DNA of 22,296 bases from DTU032 sp964346175 (GTDB lineage Bacteria > Bacillota > Clostridia > Saccharofermentanales > DTU023). Position numbers and translations under genes: made by a program. Location: positions 1 to 22,296 of the forward strand of contig CAYFTG010000022.1 of NCBI GenBank assembly GCA_964346175.1, written 5' to 3'. Below are positions 14,209-21,749 of the stretch, piece by piece (position 1 is the first letter of the stretch; the number at the start of each line of letters is the position of its first letter). The notes under the pieces were generated by a model that had not been told where the DNA came from, made no database searches, and saw only the letters and a program-made list of their open reading frames with translations.

Positions 14209-14996
14209 ATGTTTGATATTAAATGGGCAGCAGATGCTATTCAGCCCGGAGTCGAAGCTGAAATGGAAAAGCAACCTGTTTACGATGACGAAAGCTTTGC
14301 CGGCTTTGCCCGACTAGCGGGTAAAACAGCCATTATTACCGGCGGCGATAGTGGCATCGGTAGGGCGATCGCTATTGCTTACGCCAAAGAAGGCGCCAAT
14401 CTCCTCATTTCTTACAAAGGGAGGGGAGGAGACGGAAGACGCTGAGAAGGTGAAACACGAGGTTGAGAAGCATAGGGTGGAGGTGGAGCTTTTCCCTGGC
14501 GACATTGGCGATTCCAGCGTCAGTACTGCGCTCGTTCAGAGAGCAGTGGATCGCTTTGGGACTGTGGATATTCTAGTGAAGGCAGGCGCAAGCATCATTA
14601 ACACAAGTTCCATTACTGCTTTCGTGGGCAATCAGCAATTGCTGGACTATTCAGCGACCAAAGGAGCTATTACATCTTTTACAAAATCTTTGGCCCTGTC
14701 GCTGNNNNNNNNNNNNNNNNNNNNNNNNNNNNNNNNNNNNNNNNNNNNNNNNNNNNNNNNNNNNNNNNNNNNNNNNNNNNNNNNNNNNNNNNNNNNNNNN
14801 NNNNTTCAGCGACCAAAGGAGCTATTACATCTTTTACAAAATCTTTGGCCCTGTCGCTGCAGATACGCCATTGCAAAGAGGCGGGCAGCCGCTGGAATTG
14901 GCAGAGGCATACGTCTTTTTGGCTTGGGATAGGGCAGCGAGCTACATCACCGGTCAGACCATACATGTCAATGGAGGAAACTATCTCAGCGGCTAA
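14209..14996 (+). pseudogene. Short-chain dehydrogenase/reductase, broken and interrupted by an assembly gap
   Basis: The pieces belong to the general-stress SDR group like Bacillus YdaD/YhdF. The first piece holds the NAD(P) site TGGDSGIGRAIA. A frameshift in the G-rich run near 14418-14432 leads to the second piece, EETEDAEKVKHEVEK to VDILV. At about 14578 the text jumps from VDILV to KAGASIINTSSITA, omitting about 40 residues that this family normally has. The catalytic YSATK follows, then a 100-N gap. After it, a third frame reads ADTPLQRGGQPLELAEAYVF and ends ITGQTIHVNGGNYLSG at 14996. About 35 residues between SLALSL and ADTPL are missing. With a full family length near 290, the gene is either decayed or badly assembled. 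AGGTGA precedes the ATG. Confidence 0.85.
14650..14859. other. Assembly gap of 100 N between two identical 55-base flanks
   Basis: Positions 14705-14804 are exactly 100 N, the usual placeholder for a gap of unknown size. The 55 bases before it (14650-14704) are repeated without change right after it (14805-14859). This points to two contig ends that overlap and were scaffolded instead of merged, or to a short local duplication that stopped assembly. Confidence 0.95.
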
Positions 14997-15053
14997 AACT
15001 GTTCAATGAGATTCTTTGATTAATAAGTAGCTTAGCGTCTAGAAGAAAATGAT

Positions 15054-15533
15054 CTACTCGCTGTCTTTCGGATCATCCGTAGCCGGAGGCGCATTTAGTT
15101 TGTCTTCAATATCCTCCAGATCTTCTGATGTGAGCGATAGCGGATTTACTTCGTTAGGAATATGTTGAATGCAATAGCTGATATGGTCTTTCATCAGGTT
15201 AAAGGTTTCTCCTGAAATTGCGTGTTCAATATTACAAGCATCTTGTTCAGCTGTTTGGGGATCAACGCCAAGAGCTTTGAAATATTCGGTCAAGAAAAGA
15301 TGGCGCTCATACACTTTGGTGGCGGTTTTATGCCCGTTCTCTGTCAGAACAAGGTTTCCATGTTCTTCAATTGTAATGTAACCCTCATCAGCTAGGATGT
15401 GCACAGCGCGACTCACACTTGGTTTTGAAAAACCCATAATTTTGGCCAGATCAACCGATTTTACAATTGGCTGATGCCGACTGAGGATGAAAATATTTTC
15501 GAGATAGTTTTCCAGCGATTCGGGAAGACTCAT
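15054..15533 (-). CDS. DtxR-family metal-dependent transcriptional regulator
   Basis: The protein has an N-terminal winged helix (SLENYLENIFILSRHQ, then FSKPSVSRAVHILADEGYI) and a metal-binding dimerisation domain with YERHLFLTEYF and DACNIEHAIS. The Cys-x2-Glu-His pattern is like the iron-type DtxR/IdeR ancillary and primary sites rather than MntR, which has Glu in place of the Cys. At the first N-terminal ligand position, Asn replaces Met or Asp. The C-terminal SH3-like domain of long DtxR proteins is absent. I chose the ATG at 15533 because AGGTAGG lies about seven bases upstream; an ATG at 15551 in frame would add six residues. It is divergent from hisS. A direct repeat TTAAGT-N6-TTAAGT at 15572-15589 in its leader might be an operator. 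Confidence 0.9.
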   Translation of the reverse strand: MSLPESLENYLENIFILSRHQPIVKSVDLAKIMGFSKPSVSRAVHILADEGYITIEEHGNLVLTENGHKTATKVYERHLFLTEYFKALGVDPQTAEQDACNIEHAISGETFNLMKDHISYCIQHIPNEVNPLSLTSEDLEDIEDKLNAPPATDDPKDSE

Positions 15534-15670
15534 AAATAACCTACCTATCATTGCTTATGCTAGACCTTCAGTTAAGTTTACCATTAAGTGCAATTCTAGG
15601 ACAAATTTGCTTGCAAAAGCTACATTGATCTTCAAATGGGTCTCGAGGCAGCTCATTGCAGGGGCTATTA

Positions 15671-15679
15671 TGTTAGAAT
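15671..15679 (+). promoter_or_regulatory. Possible extended -10 promoter for hisS
   Basis: TGTTAGAAT is a TGn extended -10 box, 41 bases before the hisS ATG. No -35 is visible at the usual spacing. No T-box leader fits in this short upstream region. Confidence 0.4.
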
Positions 15680-15719
15680 GTTTCGGTGAAATATTGTGTG
15701 AACAGGGAGGATTAAATAG

Positions 15720-16982
15720 ATGAATATTGCAGCACCAAGAGGGACTAAAGACATTTTGCCTGAAGAGATGTCTCGCTGGCATGCAGTAGAAAATCTGTTT
15801 GCCTCTGTCTGCCAAAGATATGGCTATGGCGAGATTAGAGTGCCAACCTTCGAGCAGACGGAATTGTTTGCCCGGGGCGTCGGTGGCTCAACAGACATCG
15901 TACGCAAAGAGATGTATACCTTCGAAGACAAGGCCGGACGCAGTATGACTTTGCGACCGGAGGGAACCGCGGGGATTGCCCGTGCCTACATCGAAAACGG
16001 CATGGCCTCACTGCCTTCACCGGTCAAGCTTTATTATGATATGTCCTTTTTCCGTTACGAAAAGATGCAAAAAGGTCGCTATCGTGAGTTCTGGCAGCTA
16101 GGTTGCGAAAATTTTGGCAGCGCCAGCGCTTATGCTGATGCCGAGGTCATCGCTCTTCTGGACACGTTTTTCACTGAGCTCCGCTTAGATGAACGCCAGC
16201 TGGAATTGGGCAGCATTGGCTGCCCCGACTGCCGCCCTGAGTTTATTAAGGCTCTGCGTGCTCATTTTGAGCCCAATCTGGCGAAGATGTGCGCTGATTG
16301 TGAGGAGCGCTTCGAACTGAATCCATTGCGGATTCTGGACTGCAAAGAGGAAGGCTGTCAGCCTTTTATTGAGAATGCTCCATCGCAACTGGACTATCTC
16401 TGCCCCGAATGCGCAGATCATTTCGACAAGCTGAAGACGGCTCTGGCTGAGCTGGGTATAACCTACAATATCAACCGAAGTATGGTGCGTGGTTTAGATT
16501 ATTATACGCGCACTGTTTTTGAATATGTTTCTACTCATGTGGGAACGCAGGGTTCGATTTGTGGCGGCGGCCGCTATGACGGTCTGGTGGAGATGCTAGG
16601 TGGGAAAGCCACTCCGGCGGTCGGCTTCGCAATGGGAATAGAAAGACTGTTGCTTGAAGTGGAAGCGCAAGGGGTTGACCTGCCGGCAGCTGAGGCACCG
16701 GATTTGTATATTGTGTCTTTCCCCGACACAGCCGTCTCTGCTTTGGCCTTGACTCAGAGGCTGATACGTTCCGGTCTTATGGTGCAAACTGATGTGATGG
16801 AACGTTCTTTCCGTGCCCAAATGAAGCAGGCTGACCGGAGCGGTGCCAGATATATGTTGCTATTGGGAGCTGAGGAATTGTCGAAGCGGGAGTTTTTGCT
16901 AAAGTATTTAGCTGATGGCTCGGAGGAAAACGTTTCGGAGGAAAATTTAGTGAGCTATCTGAAACAAGGCGGACGGGATTAA
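15720..16982 (+). CDS. hisS: Histidyl-tRNA synthetase
   Basis: This class II synthetase charges tRNA-His. The 420-residue length is normal. Motif 1 region begins APRGTKDILPEE; motif 2 is seen as FFRYEKMQKGRYREFWQLGCE; the histidine-specific segments are VRGLDYYTRTVFE and SICGGGRYDGL; motif 3 is VGFAMGIERL. The C-terminal anticodon-binding domain starts at about residue 325. The Cys-rich stretch between about 165 and 235 is usual in Gram-positive HisRS. AGGGAGG about nine bases upstream supports the ATG. aspS follows after 79 bases, a conserved bacterial pair, and both are probably on one transcript. Confidence 0.98.
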   Translation: MNIAAPRGTKDILPEEMSRWHAVENLFASVCQRYGYGEIRVPTFEQTELFARGVGGSTDIVRKEMYTFEDKAGRSMTLRPEGTAGIARAYIENGMASLPSPVKLYYDMSFFRYEKMQKGRYREFWQLGCENFGSASAYADAEVIALLDTFFTELRLDERQLELGSIGCPDCRPEFIKALRAHFEPNLAKMCADCEERFELNPLRILDCKEEGCQPFIENAPSQLDYLCPECADHFDKLKTALAELGITYNINRSMVRGLDYYTRTVFEYVSTHVGTQGSICGGGRYDGLVEMLGGKATPAVGFAMGIERLLLEVEAQGVDLPAAEAPDLYIVSFPDTAVSALALTQRLIRSGLMVQTDVMERSFRAQMKQADRSGARYMLLLGAEELSKREFLLKYLADGSEENVSEENLVSYLKQGGRD

Positions 16983-17061
16983 AAGCAAATTATCTGTCTC
17001 GAAAGAGAAAACATAAGTTTAAAAATAGAATTAAAGAAACTACATTTTTAGGAGTACTACT

Positions 17062-18843
17062 GTGAGTGAATCGATGGGTAAGTGGCGACGTAATAGCCTC
17101 TGTGGAGAAGTGAATGAGAGCTTAGTGGGTGAGGAGCTGACCTTAATGGGTTGGTGCCACAAACAGCGAGATTTAGGCGGTTTAATTTTTATCACTTTGC
17201 GCGATATCTCCGGAGAGGTGCAGATTGTCATTGACGACGAGTCGCCGACTGAAGCCAGGGAGAAAGCCGTCCAAGTCAGAGGTGAGTTTGTTCTCGGCTG
17301 TAAAGGTGTTTTGCGGCGACGTCAGGATGAAAACCCGGATATGAAGACTGGGGCGTATGAGCTGCATGTCTCTGAGCTCCGGATTTTTTCCAAATCCAAA
17401 ACTCCTCCTTTCTATATAGAAGAAGATATCGATGTTAAGGAGTCTCTACGTCTGGAAAATCGCTACCTGGATTTGCGCCGTCCGGATATGCAGCGTAAGT
17501 TGGTGGCACGTCATCGCATTACAAAGATAGTGCGTGATTTCTTTGACAGCGAGGGCTTCCTAGATATAGAAACCCCGACCCTGATCAAGAGCACTCCGGA
17601 AGGTGCGCGCGACTATCTGGTCCCTTCACGCGTGTACCCGGGCAAGTTCTTTGCATTGCCGCAATCTCCGCAGATTTTCAAGCAGCTCTTGATGCTGGCG
17701 GGATATGATAAATATATGCAGATCGCCCGCTGTTACCGTGACGAAGACCTGCGTGCGGATAGACAACCGGAATTTACGCAGATTGACCTTGAGATGAGTT
17801 TTATCGGCGAAGACGATCTCATGGAAGTAAATGAACGCTTTCTAGCTTATCTGATGAAAGAGTATAATGGATATGAATTAGACTTGCCGCTGGAGCGTTT
17901 GTCTTGGCATGAAGCTATGAGGCGTTTCGGTTCGGATAAGCCGGATTTGCGTATCGGTATGGAAATCCAAGATGCCGGAGATGTAGCTGCAGCGACCGAA
18001 TTTAGAGTGTTCACCTCAGCTATAGCAGATGGTGGTATGGTTGGCTATATTGCCGTTCCGGAGGCCAATGATATGAGTCGGCGTGAGTTGGATGATCTGA
18101 ATTCTTATCTCCAGAGCAATTCAGCCGCTAAGGGGATGGCTTGGGCTTCACTGGTTGACTGCGAAGTTAAGGGCTCGATTAGGAAGTTTATTGATGAGGA
18201 TTTCGTCAGAACCTGTATCCGCCGAGCTGATGCCGATGATACAGCGCAATTGCTTTTTGTAGCGGATTCTGACCGTCGTAATTGTTTGGAAGCGTTGGGT
18301 GCTTTGCGTGTTGAAGTGGCTAAGCGACGCAAATTGATTGACACTGATGCGTATCGTTTTTGCTGGGTTACAGAATTCCCGCTCTTCGAGTGGGATGAAG
18401 ATGAAGAACGTTATGTGTCAATGCACCATCCGTTTACGGCGCCGCTTGAGGAAGATCTTGGCCTGCTGGATACTGATCCTGCGTCAGTCCGTTCGCGCAG
18501 CTACGATATAGTTCTTAACGGCACGGAGTTGGGCGGAGGAAGCATTCGTATACATGAACAAGATCTGCAGGAGAAAATGTTTTCTCTGCTAGGTTTTAGT
18601 GAAGAAGAGTATCGCCATCGCTTTGGCTTTCTCTTGGACGCATTCCAATATGGAGTTCCGCCACATGGTGGCCTGGCGTACGGGCTGGATCGCTTGGTTA
18701 TGCTCTTGGTGGGCGAAGACAACATTCGTGAGGTCATTGCCTTTCCGAAAGTGCAGAACTCCAGCTGCCTGATGACGAAAGCGCCTGCAGCTGTTTCGGA
18801 AGAACAGCTGACAGAACTAGGCATTACATTTGTAGAAAGCTGA
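17062..18843 (+). CDS. aspS: Aspartyl-tRNA synthetase, bacterial type
   Basis: The 593-residue class II enzyme has the N-terminal OB anticodon-binding domain, the catalytic core and the bacterial GAD insertion. Motifs seen are TPEGARDYLVPSR, ARCYRDEDLRADRQPEF (motif 2), LNGTELGGGSIRIH and AYGLDRLVMLL (motif 3). In the OB domain the segment reads QRDLGG; Leu at the position held by His in known non-discriminating enzymes suggests a tRNA-Asp-specific enzyme, though this is a one-residue inference. The start is GTG 17062, seven bases after GGAG (17051-17054); the first ATG in frame is too far from it. The signal peptidase gene follows after 15 bases. Confidence 0.98.
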   Translation: MSESMGKWRRNSLCGEVNESLVGEELTLMGWCHKQRDLGGLIFITLRDISGEVQIVIDDESPTEAREKAVQVRGEFVLGCKGVLRRRQDENPDMKTGAYELHVSELRIFSKSKTPPFYIEEDIDVKESLRLENRYLDLRRPDMQRKLVARHRITKIVRDFFDSEGFLDIETPTLIKSTPEGARDYLVPSRVYPGKFFALPQSPQIFKQLLMLAGYDKYMQIARCYRDEDLRADRQPEFTQIDLEMSFIGEDDLMEVNERFLAYLMKEYNGYELDLPLERLSWHEAMRRFGSDKPDLRIGMEIQDAGDVAAATEFRVFTSAIADGGMVGYIAVPEANDMSRRELDDLNSYLQSNSAAKGMAWASLVDCEVKGSIRKFIDEDFVRTCIRRADADDTAQLLFVADSDRRNCLEALGALRVEVAKRRKLIDTDAYRFCWVTEFPLFEWDEDEERYVSMHHPFTAPLEEDLGLLDTDPASVRSRSYDIVLNGTELGGGSIRIHEQDLQEKMFSLLGFSEEEYRHRFGFLLDAFQYGVPPHGGLAYGLDRLVMLLVGEDNIREVIAFPKVQNSSCLMTKAPAAVSEEQLTELGITFVES

Positions 18844-18858
18844 TGTTGGTTTTGTAGA

Positions 18859-19602
18859 ATGAAGAATGAGCTAAATAATAACGAAGCCGACTCTTGCGGC
18901 AAAAAGAATAAAATCCGTGCTGCGGAGCTGCCGTGTGCGAAGGCTATGAGCTCCAGCCAGGTTTTAAAGGGCGAAGAAGCAGATAAGGCTTTGCTAGATG
19001 CTTTTGGTGAGAATGAAAGTCCTTTAGATAAAGCTTTGAAAAAGAGCTTGGGACTGAAAGAGGATAAAGAACCTGTATCTCGTTTAAGGAGTGTCCTTAG
19101 TTTTCTCCTCACTCTGGCTATATGCGTGGTTTTGGCACTATTATTTACTCAGTTCATCATGCAGCGAAACACTGTGGTAGGTCGCTCGATGGAGCCAACA
19201 TTGTTGGAGAAGGATGAGCTATTTGTTGAGAAGATATCTCACCTCTGGAATGATTACGCGCGCGCGGATCTGGTCACAGCTAAAACCGATAGCCGAACTA
19301 TAGATGATAAACCCATGGTTGTTATCAAAAGAATCGTCGGCCTGCCTGGGGAGACCATCAAGATATCCGAGGGGAAACTCTTTATAGATGGGGTCGAACT
19401 CAATGAACCCTATCTTGACGGAGTTACGACATCGTCCAATTCTCCTATAGAAGTGACCCTAGGCGAAGATGAATACTTTCTCCTGGGGGATAACCGCAGT
19501 GATAGCCACGACAGCCGTCATTTCGGCCCGGTAGATGGCGACAATTTGCTCGGCAAAGTATGGTTTCGCTTCTACCCCTTTGACCGCTTTGGGAAACCAT
19601 AA
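18859..19602 (+). CDS. lepB: Signal peptidase I
   Basis: Type I signal peptidase removes signal peptides from exported proteins at the outer face of the membrane. The 247-residue protein has a long polar cytoplasmic tail (about 75 residues, richer than in most Gram-positive SipS-type enzymes), one membrane segment (about 76-101) and the catalytic Ser110 in VGRSMEPTL. The general base is Lys157 in VVIKRIVGLPGE, and the signature GDNRSDSHDSRHFG closes the domain. The ATG at 18859 lacks a ribosome site; an in-frame ATG at about 18946 would shorten the tail by 29 residues. The short gap after aspS suggests co-transcription. Its product would process the exported proteins encoded in this region. 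Confidence 0.95.
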   Translation: MKNELNNNEADSCGKKNKIRAAELPCAKAMSSSQVLKGEEADKALLDAFGENESPLDKALKKSLGLKEDKEPVSRLRSVLSFLLTLAICVVLALLFTQFIMQRNTVVGRSMEPTLLEKDELFVEKISHLWNDYARADLVTAKTDSRTIDDKPMVVIKRIVGLPGETIKISEGKLFIDGVELNEPYLDGVTTSSNSPIEVTLGEDEYFLLGDNRSDSHDSRHFGPVDGDNLLGKVWFRFYPFDRFGKP

Positions 19603-19607
19603 TACAT

Positions 19608-19695
19608 AAGTTGATTTTCGTGCCAGGCACAGAAATCAACTTGCCTGTCAAACAATTCATGTTTTGTGCCAGGCACGATTATTGACAAACAATTC
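19608..19695. repeat. Palindromic repeat element with two GTGCCAGGCAC copies
   Basis: Between the signal peptidase gene and lepA, GTGCCAGGCAC occurs at 19620-19630 and 19666-19676. The first copy is the tip of a 35-base inverted repeat (17 bases each side of A19625, 19608-19642) whose arms differ only by one G-T wobble and one C-A mismatch. CAAACAATTC is also present twice as a direct repeat (19649-19658 and 19686-19695). The layout resembles REP/BIME-like dispersed palindromes. It may also act as a terminator for the signal peptidase gene, but no T-run follows. Confidence 0.75.
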
Positions 19696-19709
19696 GAGAA
19701 AGGATTTAG

Positions 19710-21521
19710 ATGGATAAGATTCCACCTTCACATATTAGAAATTTCAGCATTATTGCTCACATAGATCACGGCAAATCAACCTTGGCCGATCGCTTGATCG
19801 AGCACACCGGTGCCTTGACTTCACGTGAGATGCAAGAGCAGGTTCTAGACAATATGGAGCTTGAGCGCGAGCGCGGCATTACCATCAAGGCCAGAGCGGT
19901 CCGCATGTTGTATAAATCTAAGTCAGGCGAGATGTATGTCTACAACCTGATTGACACACCGGGCCATGTAGACTTCAACTATGAAGTATCTCGTTCCTTG
20001 GCTGCTTGCGACGGTGCCATTTTGGTAGTTGATGCTTCTCAAGGAGTCGAAGCGCAGACTCTAGCCAACGCTTATTTAGCAGTAGACGCAGATTTAGAAA
20101 TTCTTCCTGTTATTAATAAAATTGACCTGAAAACTGCACGCCCGGAAGAAGTCCGTCAAGAAATTGAAGATGTCTTAGGCATTGACGCCTCAGAGGCTCC
20201 TCTGATTTCAGCCAAGAATGACATAAACATAGATGCCGTCTTAGAAGCGATTGCCACCAAATTGCCTGCTCCTACTGTTGATAGCAGCAAGCCTTTGCGC
20301 GCCCTCGTCTTTGATTCCGAATATGATACTTATCAGGGAGTTATTGTGCACGTCAACATCCAAGACGGTGAAATCTCAGTTGGCGATGAAATAAAAATGA
20401 TGCACAGCGGGAAAAAATTCATCGTCACTGAACTTGGCACCTTCCTCCCGGGAAGCTACAGTACCGTCAAGACCCTCAGTGCCGGCGATGTCGGTTATGT
20501 TGTTGCCAGCATCAAGAATGTTCGCGATACTGCGGTAGGGGAGACCATCACAACTGTGGAAAACCCTGCTCAGGAACCCTTGCCCGGTTACAAGCCTGTA
20601 CAGCAAATGGTGTATTGCGGCATGTACCCTGTAGATGGCGGAGATTATCCTGACCTGCGTGATGCTCTGGAAAAGCTGCAACTCAATGACGCCGCTCTCT
20701 CCTTCGAACCTGAAACCTCAGCAGCCTTAGGCTTTGGCTTCCGTTGCGGTTTCCTTGGACTTTTGCATTACGAAATCATCCAAGAGCGTCTTGAGCGCGA
20801 ATTCGATTTAGACTTGATCAGCACAGCGCCCTCAGTTGTCTATAAACTTAACCTTGCTTCCAGCGAAACAATTAATCTGGATAACCCGACAAATATGCCT
20901 TCAGTGGAAGAGATTGAAAGTATTGAAGAGCCAATCGTCCGTGCTTCCATCATGACTCCCACTGAGTATATAGGTAACATCATGTCTTTATGTCACGAGC
21001 GCAGAGGCATCTATATTAATACGGAATACCTTGACTCCAAAAGAGTAAACCTGCATTTCGACCTACCGTTGAACGAAATTATCTATGATTTCTTCGATGC
21101 CTTGAAATCACGCTCGAAAGGCTATGCTTCTCTGGATTATGAGTTCAAAGGCTATGAAGTCTCAGATCTGGTCAAGCTCGACATCTTAATTAACAATGAG
21201 CCGGTGGACGCCCTATCCTTTATTATCCACAGAGAACATGCCTATGCGCGCGGGCGCAAAATGGCAGAAAACTTACAGGAAAATATTCCACGCCATCAGT
21301 TTGAGATCCCCATCCAAGCTGCTATCGGCGGTAAGATTATCGCTCGCGAAACTGTCCGCGCTTATCGTAAGGACGTAACTGCCAAATGCTACGGCGGCGA
21401 TATTTCACGTAAAAAGAAATTGCTTGAGAAACAGAAGGAAGGCAAAAAACGCATGCGCCAAGTCGGCAGCGTAGAAATACCTCAAGAAGCTTTCATGAGC
21501 GTCCTCAAACTTGACGAATAG
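19710..21521 (+). CDS. lepA: Elongation factor 4 (LepA), ribosome back-translocating GTPase
   Basis: LepA is a translational GTPase proposed to reset or assist stalled or initiating ribosomes. The 603 residues match the family. The GTPase motifs are AHIDHGKST (G1, residues 16-24), the DTPGHVDF G3 motif, and NKID (G4). The domain order is that of EF-G without domain IV, and the LepA-specific C-terminal domain ends with IGGKIIARETVRAYRKDVTA followed by CYGGDISRKKKLLEKQKEGK. AAGGA at 19700-19704 is five bases before the ATG. The last codons contain the -35 box of the tRNA-Leu promoter. It lies after the palindromic repeat, so it may have separate control from the signal peptidase gene. Confidence 0.98.
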   Translation: MDKIPPSHIRNFSIIAHIDHGKSTLADRLIEHTGALTSREMQEQVLDNMELERERGITIKARAVRMLYKSKSGEMYVYNLIDTPGHVDFNYEVSRSLAACDGAILVVDASQGVEAQTLANAYLAVDADLEILPVINKIDLKTARPEEVRQEIEDVLGIDASEAPLISAKNDINIDAVLEAIATKLPAPTVDSSKPLRALVFDSEYDTYQGVIVHVNIQDGEISVGDEIKMMHSGKKFIVTELGTFLPGSYSTVKTLSAGDVGYVVASIKNVRDTAVGETITTVENPAQEPLPGYKPVQQMVYCGMYPVDGGDYPDLRDALEKLQLNDAALSFEPETSAALGFGFRCGFLGLLHYEIIQERLEREFDLDLISTAPSVVYKLNLASSETINLDNPTNMPSVEEIESIEEPIVRASIMTPTEYIGNIMSLCHERRGIYINTEYLDSKRVNLHFDLPLNEIIYDFFDALKSRSKGYASLDYEFKGYEVSDLVKLDILINNEPVDALSFIIHREHAYARGRKMAENLQENIPRHQFEIPIQAAIGGKIIARETVRAYRKDVTAKCYGGDISRKKKLLEKQKEGKKRMRQVGSVEIPQEAFMSVLKLDE

Positions 21522-21538
21522 TGAAAAAACGGTACAAT
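21511..21538 (+). promoter_or_regulatory. Promoter of tRNA-Leu
   Basis: TTGACG (21511-21516) lies inside the last codons of lepA and is followed after 16 bases by TACAAT (21533-21538). The expected start near 21545 is about five bases before the tRNA, a short leader consistent with a tRNA unit. Confidence 0.72.
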
Positions 21539-21549
21539 ACAATAGTCTT

Positions 21550-21632
21550 GCGGATATGGTGGAATTGGCAGACACGCTGGATTTAGGTTCCAGTGGGAAA
21601 CCGTGCAGGTTCGAGTCCTGTTATCCGCACCA
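21550..21632 (+). tRNA. tRNA-Leu (anticodon TAG), CCA encoded
   Basis: The acceptor stem GCGGATA pairs fully with TATCCGC, with discriminator A and encoded CCA at 21630-21632. The anticodon stem CTGGA/TCCAG encloses TTTAGGT, giving anticodon TAG, read UAG in RNA, for CUN leucine codons. The long variable arm (TGGGAAACCG region) and the D arm with GGCAGAC are typical of leucine tRNAs. The terminator follows directly. Confidence 0.97.
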
Positions 21633-21642
21633 ACTTAGAACG

Positions 21643-21685
21643 CAGTCGTTGATACAATTTAAGTATCAGCGACTGTTTTCTTTTT
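21643..21685 (+). terminator. Intrinsic terminator after tRNA-Leu
   Basis: CAGTCGTTGATAC (21643-21655) pairs with GTATCAGCGACTG (21663-21675) with one wobble pair and a seven-base loop, followed by TTTTCTTTTT. It is a strong rho-independent terminator. Confidence 0.93.
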
Positions 21686-21749
21686 GTGTTGAAGTCTTCT
21701 TCATTAGGATAGATGAGCTTTTAACTGGAAGAAAGAAGCGGAGCAGAAA

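Noticed and set aside
14650..14859. 55-base direct repeats as attachment or transposon target duplication
   Set aside because: They lie inside one gene and directly touch a 100-N placeholder, which points to scaffolding rather than insertion.
16983..17061. T-box leader before aspS or hisS
   Set aside because: The spacers are short and lack the conserved T-box core and an antiterminator pair.
18501..19112. A 203-codon open frame on the minus strand
   Set aside because: It is the reverse of aspS and the signal peptidase gene, which are both certain; its protein is low-complexity and Ser-rich.
19682..19710. TTGACA-N17-TTTAGA just before lepA as a promoter
   Set aside because: The -10 would overlap the start codon and place transcription start inside the gene; the ATG has its own ribosome site and family-consistent N-terminus.
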